The translations under genes and the position numbers were made by a program. This document shows positions 6,906 through 17,569 of a stretch of 64,000 bases of DNA, piece after piece (the first letter of the stretch is position 1; every line of letters starts with the position of its first letter). The notes beneath the pieces are model-generated. The model saw only the letters and a list, made by a program, of their open reading frames with translations. It was not told the origin of the DNA and did not search any database. Source of the stretch: Nocardia caishijiensis NBRC 108228 (lineage in GTDB: Bacteria; Actinomycetota; Actinomycetes; Mycobacteriales; Mycobacteriaceae); assembly GCF_001612825.1 (NCBI RefSeq), contig NZ_BDBE01000032.1, positions 43,569 through 107,568 on the forward strand. Direction: 5' to 3'.

Positions 6906-8879
6906 ATGCCCTCTTCTCCCGAAGACAGCCTGCCGATTCTGACGCCGGTGCTCTCGAGTGGTCGACGAGGCGCCTTCCCACCGATCGACGACTACGCCTT
7001 CCTGTCCGACTGCGAGACCAACTGCCTGATCGCCAGCAGCGGGTCGGTGGAGTGGATGTGCGTGCCACGGCCGGACTCACCGAGTGTGTTCGGCGCGGTC
7101 CTCGATCGTGCCGCCGGGCACTTCCGGATCGGCCCGTACGGCGTGCACGTGCCCGCCGCGCGGCGCTATCTGCCGGGCGGAATGATCCTGGAAACCACCT
7201 GGCAGACCGAGACCGGCTGGATGATCGTGCGTGACGCGCTGGTCCTCGGCCCCTGGCACAACACCACCTCCCGTTCGCGCAGCTTCCGCCGCACCCCGAT
7301 GGACTGGGACGCCGAGCACATCCTGCTGCGGACGGTGAAGTGTGTGAGCGGCACGGTGGAGTTGGAGATGAGCTGCGAGCCGTCGTTCGACTACCACCGT
7401 GACGGTGCGCGCTGGGAGTACTCCGGCAAGGTCTACGAGCGGGCCACCGCGTCGTGCACCGCCGACGACGACTGCCCGAGCCTGACCCTCACCACCGACC
7501 TCCGGCTCGGATTGGAGGGGCGTGAGGCGCGGGCGCGCACCAGGATGAGCGAAGGCGACAACAGGTTCGTCGCGCTCACCTGGTCGGAGCTGCCCGCGCC
7601 CACCTCCTTCGAGGAGGCGGCCGACAAGATGTGGACCACGGCCGAATGCTGGCGACGCTGGATCACCCTCGGCGACTTCCCCGATCACCCGTGGCGCAAC
7701 TACCTGCAACGCAGCGCGCTCACGCTCAAGGGCCTGACCTACGCCCCCACCGGCGCCCTGCTCGCCGCACCGACCACGTCACTACCGGAAACCCCTGGCG
7801 GTGAACGCAATTGGGACTACCGCTACACGTGGGTTCGCGACTCCAGCTTCGCCCTGTGGGGCCTGTACACCCTCGGCCTCGACCACGAGGCCGACGATTT
7901 CTTCAACTTCCTCAACGACGTGACCACCGGCGACAACGGCGACGCCGTCCCCCTGCAGGTGCTCTACGGAATCGGCGGCGAGCGCCGGATCACCGAGCAC
8001 ACGCTGCCCGACCTGTCCGGCTACGACTACTCCCAGCCGGTGCGCATCGGCAACGCCGCCTACGACCAGGACCAGCACGACATCTGGGGCACCATGCTCG
8101 ACGCGGTGTACCTGCACATGAAGTCGCGCCAGCAGGTACCGGACTCGTTGTGGCCCATGCTCGAACGCACCGTGAACGCGGCGATCAACCACTGGCGCGA
8201 ACCCGATCGCGGCATCTGGGAGGTGCGCGGCGAACCGCAGCACTTCACCGCCTCCAAGGTGATGTGCTGGGTGGCGCTCGACCGGGGTGCCCGGCTGGCG
8301 GAGCTGCACGGCAAGCGCGCCCAGGCGACCAGGTGGTTCGAGATCGCCGAGGAGATCCGCGACGACGTGCTGGCCAACGGTGTCGACGCCGAGGGTGTGT
8401 TCACCCAGACCTACGGCGGCACCACCCTCGACGCCTCCCTGCTGCTGATCGTGCTCACCCGGTTCCTGCCCGCCGACGACCCCCGCGTGCGGGCGACCGT
8501 GCTGGCCATCGCCGACCGGCTCACCGTGTCCGGGCTGGTCCTGCGCTACGACACCGAAACCACCGACGACGGATTGTCCGGCGAGGAGGGCACCTTCACC
8601 ATCTGCTCGTTCTGGCTGGTGTCGGCGCTGGTGGAGATCGGTGAGCTGGAACGGGCCACCCATCTGTGCGAACGGCTGCTCGGCCTGGCGAGTCCGCTGC
8701 GGCTCTACGCCGAGGAGATCGATCCGAGGACGGGCAGGCACCTGGGCAACTATCCGCAGGCATTCACCCACCTCGCGCTCATCAACGCGGTGACCCACGT
8801 GATCCGAGCCGAGGACTCACGCCAGGCCGGTCAGTTCCAGCCCGCGCACTCCCCGGCCCACCACCAGACGAGTCAGTAG
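6906..8879 (+). CDS. Glycoside hydrolase family 15, trehalase-like
   Basis: 657 residues matching the actinobacterial GH15 group that includes the acidic trehalase Rv2402/MSMEG_4528 of mycobacteria. The N-terminal beta-sandwich (PPIDDYAFLSDCETNCLI) is followed by the (alpha/alpha)6 barrel with NWDYRYTWVRDSSF at about residue 302, the catalytic-acid region IWEVRG near 437 and the EEGTFTICSFW region near 560. The likely reaction is hydrolysis of trehalose to glucose in the cytoplasm, no signal peptide being seen; a glucoamylase/dextranase-like specificity cannot be excluded. Position next to the sulfate operon and upstream of lepA matches M. tuberculosis. Its stop overlaps the end of the convergent iniA-like gene by 7 nt. 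Confidence 0.87.
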   Translation: MPSSPEDSLPILTPVLSSGRRGAFPPIDDYAFLSDCETNCLIASSGSVEWMCVPRPDSPSVFGAVLDRAAGHFRIGPYGVHVPAARRYLPGGMILETTWQTETGWMIVRDALVLGPWHNTTSRSRSFRRTPMDWDAEHILLRTVKCVSGTVELEMSCEPSFDYHRDGARWEYSGKVYERATASCTADDDCPSLTLTTDLRLGLEGREARARTRMSEGDNRFVALTWSELPAPTSFEEAADKMWTTAECWRRWITLGDFPDHPWRNYLQRSALTLKGLTYAPTGALLAAPTTSLPETPGGERNWDYRYTWVRDSSFALWGLYTLGLDHEADDFFNFLNDVTTGDNGDAVPLQVLYGIGGERRITEHTLPDLSGYDYSQPVRIGNAAYDQDQHDIWGTMLDAVYLHMKSRQQVPDSLWPMLERTVNAAINHWREPDRGIWEVRGEPQHFTASKVMCWVALDRGARLAELHGKRAQATRWFEIAEEIRDDVLANGVDAEGVFTQTYGGTTLDASLLLIVLTRFLPADDPRVRATVLAIADRLTVSGLVLRYDTETTDDGLSGEEGTFTICSFWLVSALVEIGELERATHLCERLLGLASPLRLYAEEIDPRTGRHLGNYPQAFTHLALINAVTHVIRAEDSRQAGQFQPAHSPAHHQTSQ

Positions 8880-10687
8880 GCGAGTTTCTCGGCGCGGGCG
8901 CGCAGCGCGGCGACCGTGCGCAGCCCGGCGTCGATCTCGGTGAGGCGCAGTTCGCGGTGGTCGCCGTAGCGCAGGCCGGTCTCCTCGGCGGCGCGCAAGG
9001 CCTCTTCGGCGGTGCGCGACACCTCGGCGGCGATCTCGGTGTAGTGATCGCGCAGTACCCGCTGCAGGGTGCGCAGCCGGTTGCGGGATTCCTTGCCCAC
9101 CTGGAAGATCACGTCGTCGGCGAGCCGGGCCACGGCCACCTTGGCCTCGGCCTGCCTACGCTGCTTGCGATTTCGGCGATCGTCCCACAGCGCGTTCACG
9201 CCGAGCAGCACACCCGCGCCCGCCGAATACCAGTTCACCAGTGACATACCGAGCAGACTTGTGGCCAGGCCGACCATCAGGATGCCACCGTAGGAGCCGC
9301 GCAGGGCGGAGAGGAACTGCTGTCCCACACCGGCTTTGGCGCTTTCCAGCGGCTCGAGCGGCTGCACCGGCTCGAGCACCTCGCCCGGGTTGGTCAGCCG
9401 CAGTTCCGGCAGCGGCGGGGTGCGGTTGTCGGGCGGGAACTTCGCGGCCACCTGTTCGGACAGCTCGACGGCACGGTAGTGCGCCATCACGAAGTTCTCC
9501 TCGACCGCCTCGCAGATCCGCGCGTCGAGTTCGGTGGCGAAATCGGCCCACTTGCGGGCCGGGTCGATCCGGGCGATCTCGGCCTCGGCCTCACGGACCA
9601 GGCTGCGCAGGCGGTGCCGCAGGTCGTGTTCGATATCGGCGCCGAGCTCGGAACTGCCGTCGACCAGGGTGACCTGCCAGGTGGCGGTGCGCTGACGCAG
9701 CTGATCGGCCTCGGCGCGGGCGGCGGCCAGCCGCTGGGTGATCTCGGCACGCCTGCGGGGGTCGCGCAGGGTGTCGGCCTCGGCCCGCAGGGTGACGGTG
9801 AGCTGGTCGGTGACCAGCGCGATGTCACGCACCGCCGCCGTCACCGCGACCGAATCGGCGCGGGCGACAACGAATTCGCGCAGATGATCGATGAGCTGGG
9901 GCACCCCGGACTCGATGTCGCGCTGCTGGTCACGGGTTTCGCCCGCCTGACGGTGCAGCACCGCCGACACGGGAGCGACGGCGAAGTTCAGGCCCGCCTC
10001 GTCGAGCAGCGCCCGGTTGCGGCGCTGGGTGAGCGACCAGTGCGGATTGCGGTCGATCTTGGTGAGCACACATACCACCGAGGGACAGACCCGTTCGACG
10101 CGGCGCAGGTAGTCCAGTTGGGCCGGGGTGAGTTCGGCGGCCGAGTCGGTGGCGTAGAGCACCACGTCGGCGGCGGCGATCATCGACCAGGCCACCTTGT
10201 CGTGGGTGGCGGCGCCCGGCGCGTCCATCACCACGAGGCCGTCGGCGAGCAGGGCACTCGGCTCGGCGAACTCCGCGCGCACGACACCGAGCGAGATCAG
10301 CGCCGGACCCGGATCGAGCGGGTCGACCGGCACGCGTTCGAGCCGACCGCGCGGGTCCGACTTCACCAGCGTCGCGGTCGGTGCCCGGCCGTATTCGACG
10401 ATCACCGGCACGCTGGGCTTGCCGTCGGTGGCGCTGACCGGAGTACCGACCATGCTGTTGACCAGGGTGCTCATCCCGGCACCCGGTTCGCCGACGACGA
10501 CCATGCGCACGCGGGGATCGGTGAGTCTGGCCCGCACCATGCCGAGGCGGGCATCGAGGTCGTCGCGCCCGCCGGAGCGGACCAGGTCCCGCAGTTCGTC
10601 GACGAGCGAGACCACCGGTGCCATCGCGTCCGGATGCTTCACCGTCGCGGTCTGCAGTCCGGTCGCGGCAGACAACCTTTTCCTCAC
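8873..10687 (-). CDS. iniA: IniA-like dynamin-family GTPase with altered P-loop
   Basis: 604 residues, GTG start fixed because the preceding ATG frame stops within five codons. The middle and end align by eye with M. tuberculosis IniA: DLRHRLRSLVREAEAEI, RGSYGGILMVGLATSLLG, then SRNRLRTLQRVLRDHY. It is therefore a membrane-remodelling bacterial dynamin of the isoniazid-inducible iniBAC type. Domains: GTPase ~60-270, helical stalk, membrane-binding hydrophobic hairpin ~465-500, C-terminal coiled coil. G3 is DAPG (~155) and G4 TKID (~208), but the P-loop reads GEPGAGMST with Met72 where dynamins need Lys, codon ATG at 10472-10474. Nucleotide handling is therefore likely altered. No second dynamin (iniC) follows. 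Forms an operon with the repeat protein upstream (33-nt gap). Confidence 0.82.
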   Translation of the reverse strand: MRKRLSAATGLQTATVKHPDAMAPVVSLVDELRDLVRSGGRDDLDARLGMVRARLTDPRVRMVVVGEPGAGMSTLVNSMVGTPVSATDGKPSVPVIVEYGRAPTATLVKSDPRGRLERVPVDPLDPGPALISLGVVRAEFAEPSALLADGLVVMDAPGAATHDKVAWSMIAAADVVLYATDSAAELTPAQLDYLRRVERVCPSVVCVLTKIDRNPHWSLTQRRNRALLDEAGLNFAVAPVSAVLHRQAGETRDQQRDIESGVPQLIDHLREFVVARADSVAVTAAVRDIALVTDQLTVTLRAEADTLRDPRRRAEITQRLAAARAEADQLRQRTATWQVTLVDGSSELGADIEHDLRHRLRSLVREAEAEIARIDPARKWADFATELDARICEAVEENFVMAHYRAVELSEQVAAKFPPDNRTPPLPELRLTNPGEVLEPVQPLEPLESAKAGVGQQFLSALRGSYGGILMVGLATSLLGMSLVNWYSAGAGVLLGVNALWDDRRNRKQRRQAEAKVAVARLADDVIFQVGKESRNRLRTLQRVLRDHYTEIAAEVSRTAEEALRAAEETGLRYGDHRELRLTEIDAGLRTVAALRARAEKLAY

Positions 10688-10720
10688 TCTCGTTGCATGG
10701 GCCCGGTCCTCGTGCTGGGA

Positions 10721-12946
10721 CTAGACGAAGTCGTACCCAGCGTGCGTGGTGGGAAACGCCGAGGACAGATCGGCGGCACCGACGCCCGGTTCGAAAAGAC
10801 CGGCCGAGGCGCCATAGTAGCCGCCGTCGTGCTGATCGAACTCGGCGGCGATCGGCTTGGTCTCGATGACCGGCGGTTTCACGGGAACGACGGTCGGCGC
10901 CACCGTCGGCGGCGGGGTGACCACCGCAGGCGGGTCGATGTCGACGGTCGGCTGCTTGGTCGGCGCGGTCGGCTGCTGAGTGGGTGCGGTCGGCTGCGTG
11001 GGCGCGGTCGGATCGGCGGTGTCGATCGGCACGTCGACGCTCGGGGTGCTCGGCGTGGTCGGCCTGGTGACGCCCGTGTCGGGGTCGGCGGTGACATCGT
11101 CGGGGTAGGTAGGTGTCACCGGAACGGTCACACCGGTGGTCGGCGCGGTGACCGTCGGGACGGTGACGTCGGGCCGCGTGGTGGGGACGGTCACGGTCGG
11201 CACCTCGGGCAGCTTCACCGTGGAGGGGGTGCTGAGATCGACGGTTGTCGGCGGCGCGGGCGGGGTGATCGTCGGCGGCGTGGTCGGCGTGCTGTCGGAA
11301 AGGTCGGGGACCACAACGGGTTTGGTCACCGGGGTCGGAGCGAGCAGCCCGGGCACGGCCGCGGCGGGCGCGGTGAGCGGGGACGCACCGGGCGGACCGC
11401 CGAGCACATTCGCGATGGGGGTGGTCGCCGCGTCGGGCTGGATGGTGGTCTGCAGTGGTGTGCTGACCACCGGGCTCGGGGCGATCGGCGCGGCGACGAC
11501 GGGGACCGGAGCCGGTACCGGGGCGATCGGCGCCGGAGCGGGCGCCGCCACGATCGGGGTTGGCACGGGTGCGGGCGCCGGGGCGACCACCGCCGGAGCC
11601 ACCGGCGCCGGGGCCGGAGCCACGGGAGCGGGGGCCACCGGCGCCGTCGCGGCCGGAACGCCGGGGGCCGGTGCGGAACCACCAGGGACCACCGGCGCGG
11701 GCTGGCCGGGCGTACCCGAGGCTTGACCGGGCGCGGAAGGAGCCACCGGACCGCCGCTCGCGGCCGGGCCCGTCGTGGAACCGGGCAGCTCGGCTCCGCC
11801 GGTCGGGCCGGGGACGGATGCCGAGCCGGGCACTGCTGGCCCACCGGCCGCCGAGGGATCGGAACCGACGCCGGATTCCGGCAGCGCGGCGGCACCGGGC
11901 ACCCCGCTGCCCGTACCGCTGTCGAGTGGGGCGGGCTCGCCGGGGATCCGAATCCCTTCCCCGAGCCACTGGCTGTAGTCGTCGAGCGCGTCGCCGACAT
12001 TGCCGACCTGGACGTCGACCTTCATCTGCGAGGTGAACCACACACCGTCGAGCCCGGCGTGCATGTCGACCTGCCAGTCGGAGGTCACCATGGCGCCGAA
12101 GCCGTCGAACAGGTTGCCGAGGTCACCGATGCCGTCGAAGGCGCCGCCGGGGTCGGCGACCTGGCCGGGTCCGTTCGAGCCGGGCAGTCCACCGAGACCG
12201 GGCAGGCCGTGGTCGTACCCGGGGATCCCACCGCCGAAGCCGGGGGCACCGCCGTCGTAGCCGGGGATACCGGCGCCGGGCAGGCCGTCGTAGCCGGGAA
12301 TGCCGATCCCGCCGCCGGGGACGCCGTCGTAGCCGGGGATACCGCCGGGCAACCCGTCGTAGCCAGGGATCCCGATGCCGGGGATGCCGTCGAGTTCGGG
12401 GAATCCGGCGCCGGGCTGCCCGGCGCTCGGCTTGTCGGTGCCGGGGATGCCGAAGCCACCGTCGCCGTAGCCCGGTTTGGGACCTCCGTAGGAGGGGATG
12501 CCGATGCCGCTCGACGCATCGTCGTCGTCGGTGCCGGGAATGCGCATGTCGTGATCGCCGCCGGTCCCCGGAATCTCAGGGCGCCAACCGCCTTCGCGCG
12601 GCTGCGAGGTCAGCGTGACGTCGCCGTCCATCGGAGGCTGCGTGCCGAACGGGCTGTAGGGCAACGGGTTCGGCGCCGGTTCGGCGGGCAGATCAGGGAA
12701 GGTGAGGACCGGGCTCGGGGCGTCGGGTTCCGGATCGGTCGGCACCTGCGACGACCACCCCGCGTAGCGGCTGTCGGCGTTGCTGCTGCCGTGTTCCTGG
12801 CTCGTCCCGTTGGCCGCGACCAGCGCGCCACCGGTGACGTAGGCACCGGCCCGTGCCACGCGGGCCACACCGTTGGCCACCAGATAGGCCGTGTCGGTGC
12901 CGTCGGCGCGCGCGTCACCGTCGTCGAAAGGCAGTTCCCGCGTCAT
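10721..12946 (-). CDS. Large Gly/Pro-repeat IniB-like protein
   Basis: 741 residues. ATG at 12946 has GGAG 6 nt upstream, and a good promoter lies 66-94 nt upstream. Order: ~150 residues of low complexity; a glycine-rich region (~150-255) with about six IPGYD units, each separated by short Gly/Pro linkers, reminiscent of structural proteins; a small folded-looking block (~280-315) with WQVDMHAGLDGVWF and QVGNVGDALDDYSQWLG; then ~370 residues of Pro/Ala/Val/Thr. No signal peptide or membrane span is clear. Its place directly upstream of iniA, and its Gly-rich composition, match IniB, but I cannot confirm homology. A cell-envelope structural or scaffold role is plausible. Confidence 0.75.
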   Translation of the reverse strand: MTRELPFDDGDARADGTDTAYLVANGVARVARAGAYVTGGALVAANGTSQEHGSSNADSRYAGWSSQVPTDPEPDAPSPVLTFPDLPAEPAPNPLPYSPFGTQPPMDGDVTLTSQPREGGWRPEIPGTGGDHDMRIPGTDDDDASSGIGIPSYGGPKPGYGDGGFGIPGTDKPSAGQPGAGFPELDGIPGIGIPGYDGLPGGIPGYDGVPGGGIGIPGYDGLPGAGIPGYDGGAPGFGGGIPGYDHGLPGLGGLPGSNGPGQVADPGGAFDGIGDLGNLFDGFGAMVTSDWQVDMHAGLDGVWFTSQMKVDVQVGNVGDALDDYSQWLGEGIRIPGEPAPLDSGTGSGVPGAAALPESGVGSDPSAAGGPAVPGSASVPGPTGGAELPGSTTGPAASGGPVAPSAPGQASGTPGQPAPVVPGGSAPAPGVPAATAPVAPAPVAPAPAPVAPAVVAPAPAPVPTPIVAAPAPAPIAPVPAPVPVVAAPIAPSPVVSTPLQTTIQPDAATTPIANVLGGPPGASPLTAPAAAVPGLLAPTPVTKPVVVPDLSDSTPTTPPTITPPAPPTTVDLSTPSTVKLPEVPTVTVPTTRPDVTVPTVTAPTTGVTVPVTPTYPDDVTADPDTGVTRPTTPSTPSVDVPIDTADPTAPTQPTAPTQQPTAPTKQPTVDIDPPAVVTPPPTVAPTVVPVKPPVIETKPIAAEFDQHDGGYYGASAGLFEPGVGAADLSSAFPTTHAGYDFV
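12180..12500 (-). repeat. IPGYDG-type repeats inside the IniB-like gene
   Basis: At least six GIPGYD(G/H) units and further GIPG(T/S) variants are encoded, recognisable in the DNA by recurring CCGGGGAT and GTCGTA(G/C)CC words on the plus strand. Spacing is irregular (about 10-17 codons), so this is a degenerate protein repeat and not an exact tandem DNA repeat. Confidence 0.75.
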
Positions 12947-13011
12947 TCTTGCTCCACACTCGCATCGCTGACTCTCCCCACCCACATACGAGGCGAAGTG
13001 AAGATCATCCA

Positions 13012-13040
13012 ACACTAATTGCCCGACTCCGTACTGTCAT
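13012..13040 (-). promoter_or_regulatory. Promoter of the iniB-like/iniA operon
   Basis: ATGACA (-35, 13035-13040) and TAGTGT (-10, 13012-13017) are separated by 17 nt on the minus strand, placing the transcript start near 13005 and giving a ~60-nt 5' leader with a Shine-Dalgarno GGAG before the ATG. It is the best sigma-70-like pair in the 276-bp divergent gap. Confidence 0.6.
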
Positions 13041-13177
13041 TTTCACCAGGACAGCCGGTCCCACTCTATGGCGAGCAACGGCTTTCGGCGAGCCGTCGGA
13101 ACCAGGGGGACCCAGATCCCAAGAGAACTCTAACGATCGCTCAACGAAGCGTGAAGATCGCCTGCCTAGCGTCGGTT

Positions 13178-13201
13178 TCGCCGACCGACACGGGTCGGCG
13201 A
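13178..13201 (+). other. 5' UTR hairpin before the exported protein gene
   Basis: TCGCCGACC / GGTCGGCGA, a perfect 9-bp stem with a 6-nt loop, ends 10 nt before the AGGAGA ribosome-binding site of the gene starting at 13223. A TAGCGT -10-like box lies 11 nt before it. It could stabilise the mRNA or act as a binding site; role unknown. Confidence 0.45.
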
Positions 13202-13222
13202 CCCACTTCCAGGAGACCGATC

Positions 13223-13600
13223 ATGACCGCTTCCTCCCTGCGCCGCCGCGTCGGCGCCGTCACCGCGACCGTCGGTGGCGTCGCGCTGCTCACCGCGACC
13301 CTCACCGGCGCCGCGTTCGCCGACCCCGAAACCCCCGATCGCGGTGAACACGTCCGGATTCTCTGCACCGCCCCCGGCGGTGAACTGCCCACCCCGCCCG
13401 AACCGTCGCTGCCGCCGAGCATCGAGCTCGAGCGCTTCCCCGCACACCCCGGCAGCGATCACACGATCCACCTCGGGCCGGGCGCGCTTGGCGAACTCCC
13501 CGAGGACGTCGAGTGCGTGCGGATCGGGCCGGGCGGTGAACGGACGATCATCGAACGGCCCGACGGCGCACGCCCCGCTCGCCCGGCTTTCCCGCGCTGA
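13223..13600 (+). CDS. Small exported protein, unknown function
   Basis: 125 residues with a classical Sec signal peptide: SLRRRVG, a hydrophobic core, and a likely cleavage at AAFA-DPE near residue 34. The mature part is about 90 residues, Pro-rich, with two cysteines (in ILCTAPGG and DVECVRIGPG) that could form one disulfide. AGGAGA 6 nt before the ATG fixes the start. It is immediately upstream of the PrrA/PrrB genes and on the same strand, so it may be a target or sensor partner, but that is a guess. I do not recognise the family. Confidence 0.75.
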   Translation: MTASSLRRRVGAVTATVGGVALLTATLTGAAFADPETPDRGEHVRILCTAPGGELPTPPEPSLPPSIELERFPAHPGSDHTIHLGPGALGELPEDVECVRIGPGGERTIIERPDGARPARPAFPR

Positions 13601-13623
13601 CCTGCAGTGACGATCGATCGCAC

Positions 13624-13629
13624 TAGGGT
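13624..13629 (+). promoter_or_regulatory. -10 box of the prrAB operon
   Basis: TAGGGT, 6 nt before the ATG of the response regulator gene; spacing predicts a leaderless transcript. Confidence 0.55.
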
Positions 13630-13635
13630 GAGCAG

Positions 13636-14328
13636 ATGATCGGACAGCAGATCTTGGTCGTCGACGACGAGGTCCGCGTGCTCGCGTCGTTGCGGCGCGG
13701 GCTGGAACTGTCGGGGTTCGAGGTGCTCACCGCGAGCGACGGCGCCGCCGCCCTCACCCTGGTGCGTTCGTCCGCGCCCGACGCGATGGTGCTCGATGTG
13801 AACATGCCAGAACTCGACGGGGTGGGTGTGGTCACGGCACTGCGCGCGCTCGGCAACGACATCCCCATCTGCGTGCTCAGCGCCCGCAGCGCGGTGAGCG
13901 ACCGGATCGCCGCCCTGGAGAAGGGTGCCGACGACTACCTCACCAAGCCCTTCGACCTCGGCGAACTCGTGGCCCGGTTGCGGGCGTTGTTGCGGCGCAG
14001 ACCGGTCACCGGCGCGTCCAACGGCGAGACGATCCGCGTCGGTGCGGTGACGATCGACCTGGCCGGGCACCGGGTGCACGCGGCCGGACGACCGATCGAC
14101 CTGACCAAACGCGAGTTCGAACTGCTGGCGATGCTGGCCCGCAATGTGGGCATCGTGCTGGGTCGCGAACAGATCCTGTCCACCGTGTGGGGGTACGACT
14201 TCAGCACCGACACGAACGTGGTGGATGTGTTCGTGTCGTATCTGCGCCGGAAGTTGGAGACCGACGGGGTGGAGCGGGTGGTGCACACCGTGCGCGGGGT
14301 CGGCTTCGTCATGCGGGAGCAGCCGTGA
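13636..14328 (+). CDS. prrA: OmpR-family response regulator PrrA
   Basis: 230 residues. Receiver domain (1-120) has the acidic pair in VVDDE, phospho-acceptor Asp in VLDVNMPELDG (~residue 55) and the Lys in DDYLTKPF. The winged-helix DNA-binding domain (~135-230) ends HTVRGVGFVMREQP. By eye it is very close to M. tuberculosis PrrA, e.g. GADDYL.KPF.LGELVAR and WGYDF.TDTNVVDVF. A TAGGGT -10 box 6 nt upstream of the ATG suggests a leaderless mRNA. The stop overlaps the GTG of the sensor kinase by 3 nt, so the pair is coupled. Confidence 0.92.
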   Translation: MIGQQILVVDDEVRVLASLRRGLELSGFEVLTASDGAAALTLVRSSAPDAMVLDVNMPELDGVGVVTALRALGNDIPICVLSARSAVSDRIAALEKGADDYLTKPFDLGELVARLRALLRRRPVTGASNGETIRVGAVTIDLAGHRVHAAGRPIDLTKREFELLAMLARNVGIVLGREQILSTVWGYDFSTDTNVVDVFVSYLRRKLETDGVERVVHTVRGVGFVMREQP

Positions 14329-15614
14329 GAACGCGCTCGTGGTCGTTGCGTACCCGGGTCGCGGTGGTGTCGGCGGTGGTCGCCGCGGTCGTCGCGGTGA
14401 CGCTCGGGCTCACCTACGCGGCACTGTTGAAGGCGGCGGGCGCCCGTCAACTCGACGAGACCGTGTCGACGATGCGGGTGATCGTCGCCCATCCCGCCCG
14501 TGAGATCCCTTCGGTACCACCGCTTCCCGCGACACCCTTCCAGGCCGCGCCGACCGAGGGCTCCCAGGTCAACCCGGCGCCGCCGAACCCTTCGCCGCCC
14601 GACGGTCGACCGCTCACCCGCCCGGCGCCGCCGGATGTGGGGCTGGCGCTCGTGCAGGGCGCGCCCGGCATGGTCGTCCGGCTCAACCCCGACCGCGAGC
14701 TGATCGATGCCGCCATCACCCGCAGCCAGCTGATCGGGCTCGGCATCGGCGTGGGCGGAGTGCTCGTCGCGGCCGGATTGGGTTGGGTGCTCGCGGGATT
14801 CGCGGCCAGGCCGCTGCGCAGGCTCGCCTCGGCCACACACGAGATCGATGCGCTCGACCGATTACCGCCGTTGCCGGGGCGCGGGGTCAGGGAGGCCGAG
14901 GAACTGTCCGACGCCATCAACCGTATGCTCGCGCGCCTGGAAACCGCCCACGGACAAACCAATCAGGCCCTGGCGAGCGCCCGCGATTTCGCCGCCGTCT
15001 GCGCCCACGAACTGCGCACCCCGCTCACCGCCATGCGCACCGATCTGCAGGTGCTCGCCGGTACCGAACTGCCCGCCGAGCAGCGCGGCACCGTCCTGGC
15101 CGACGTGCTCGCGGCCGAACGCCAGATCGAGCGCACCCTCACCGACCTCGAGCGGCTCGCCGTCGGCGAGCTCACCGACCACGCCGCGTTCGAACCGTTC
15201 GAACTGTGCGAGGTCCTCGACCGCGCGGTGCAGAACGCGCGGCGCGCCCATCCCGGCACCGAGATCACGCTCACCGCCTGCGATCCGGTCCCGATGACCG
15301 GGCTGCCCGGCGGGATCATGCTGATCGTGTCGAACGCGGTCGCCAACGCGGTGCACCACGGGCAGGCGAGCACGGTGCGGGTCGGCGCCGAGCAGGGCGC
15401 GATCACCGTCGACGACGACGGCACCGGCATCCCGGACCACCTCGGCGCCGACCCGTTCCACCGTTTCGTCAAACGACCCGGGTCGCCGGGATCGGGACTC
15501 GGCCTGGCGCTGGTCCGTCAGCAGGCCGAATTACACGGTGGCACAGCGGAATTGGGCCACAGCCCGCTCGGCGGCACACGCCTCACTGTGCGTGTGCCCA
15601 CCGAATCCGGCTGA
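14325..15614 (+). CDS. prrB: Membrane sensor histidine kinase PrrB
   Basis: 429 residues from a GTG that overlaps the prrA stop. A first membrane span (VSAVVAAVVAVTLGLTYAAL) and a second (LGIGVGGVLVAAGLGWVLAG, ~150) flank a ~100-residue extracellular loop rich in Pro. HAMP follows, then the H-box FAAVCAHELRTPLTAMRTD with the phospho-His, then the N, G1 and G2 boxes of the ATPase domain (NAVANAVHH, DDDGTGIP, GSGLGLALV). It should phosphorylate PrrA. It matches M. tuberculosis PrrB through SARDFAAV..HELRTPLTAMRT. The gene ends one nucleotide before the convergent lepA stop, with no terminator visible. Confidence 0.92.
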   Translation: MRTRSWSLRTRVAVVSAVVAAVVAVTLGLTYAALLKAAGARQLDETVSTMRVIVAHPAREIPSVPPLPATPFQAAPTEGSQVNPAPPNPSPPDGRPLTRPAPPDVGLALVQGAPGMVVRLNPDRELIDAAITRSQLIGLGIGVGGVLVAAGLGWVLAGFAARPLRRLASATHEIDALDRLPPLPGRGVREAEELSDAINRMLARLETAHGQTNQALASARDFAAVCAHELRTPLTAMRTDLQVLAGTELPAEQRGTVLADVLAAERQIERTLTDLERLAVGELTDHAAFEPFELCEVLDRAVQNARRAHPGTEITLTACDPVPMTGLPGGIMLIVSNAVANAVHHGQASTVRVGAEQGAITVDDDGTGIPDHLGADPFHRFVKRPGSPGSGLGLALVRQQAELHGGTAELGHSPLGGTRLTVRVPTESG

Positions 15615-15615
15615 G

Positions 15616-17463
<1,848 letters not shown>

Positions 17464-17556
17464 TCCACTCCTCGAGGGGTATCGGCGAACTGGGTCCATC
17501 GTCCCACGACCACACGCGCGGCTCTGTCACCGGTGCACCCGGAGCCGGGTCACCGT

Positions 17557-17562
17557 TATATT
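17557..17562 (+). promoter_or_regulatory. -10 box of the PemK-like gene
   Basis: TATATT, the most AT-rich hexamer in the area, 7 nt before the ATG at 17570; predicts a leaderless transcript and fixes the start. Confidence 0.6.
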
Positions 17563-17569
17563 TCCAAGC

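Noticed and set aside
9479..13018. An 1179-codon open frame on the plus strand
   Set aside because: Antisense to iniA and the repeat protein; the translation is Gly/Arg/His-rich and simply mirrors the repeats.
15180..15205. SOS-box-like word TTCGAACCGTTCGAAC in prrB
   Set aside because: The spacing between half-sites does not fit TCGAAC-N4-GTTCGA and it lies inside a coding sequence far from any start.
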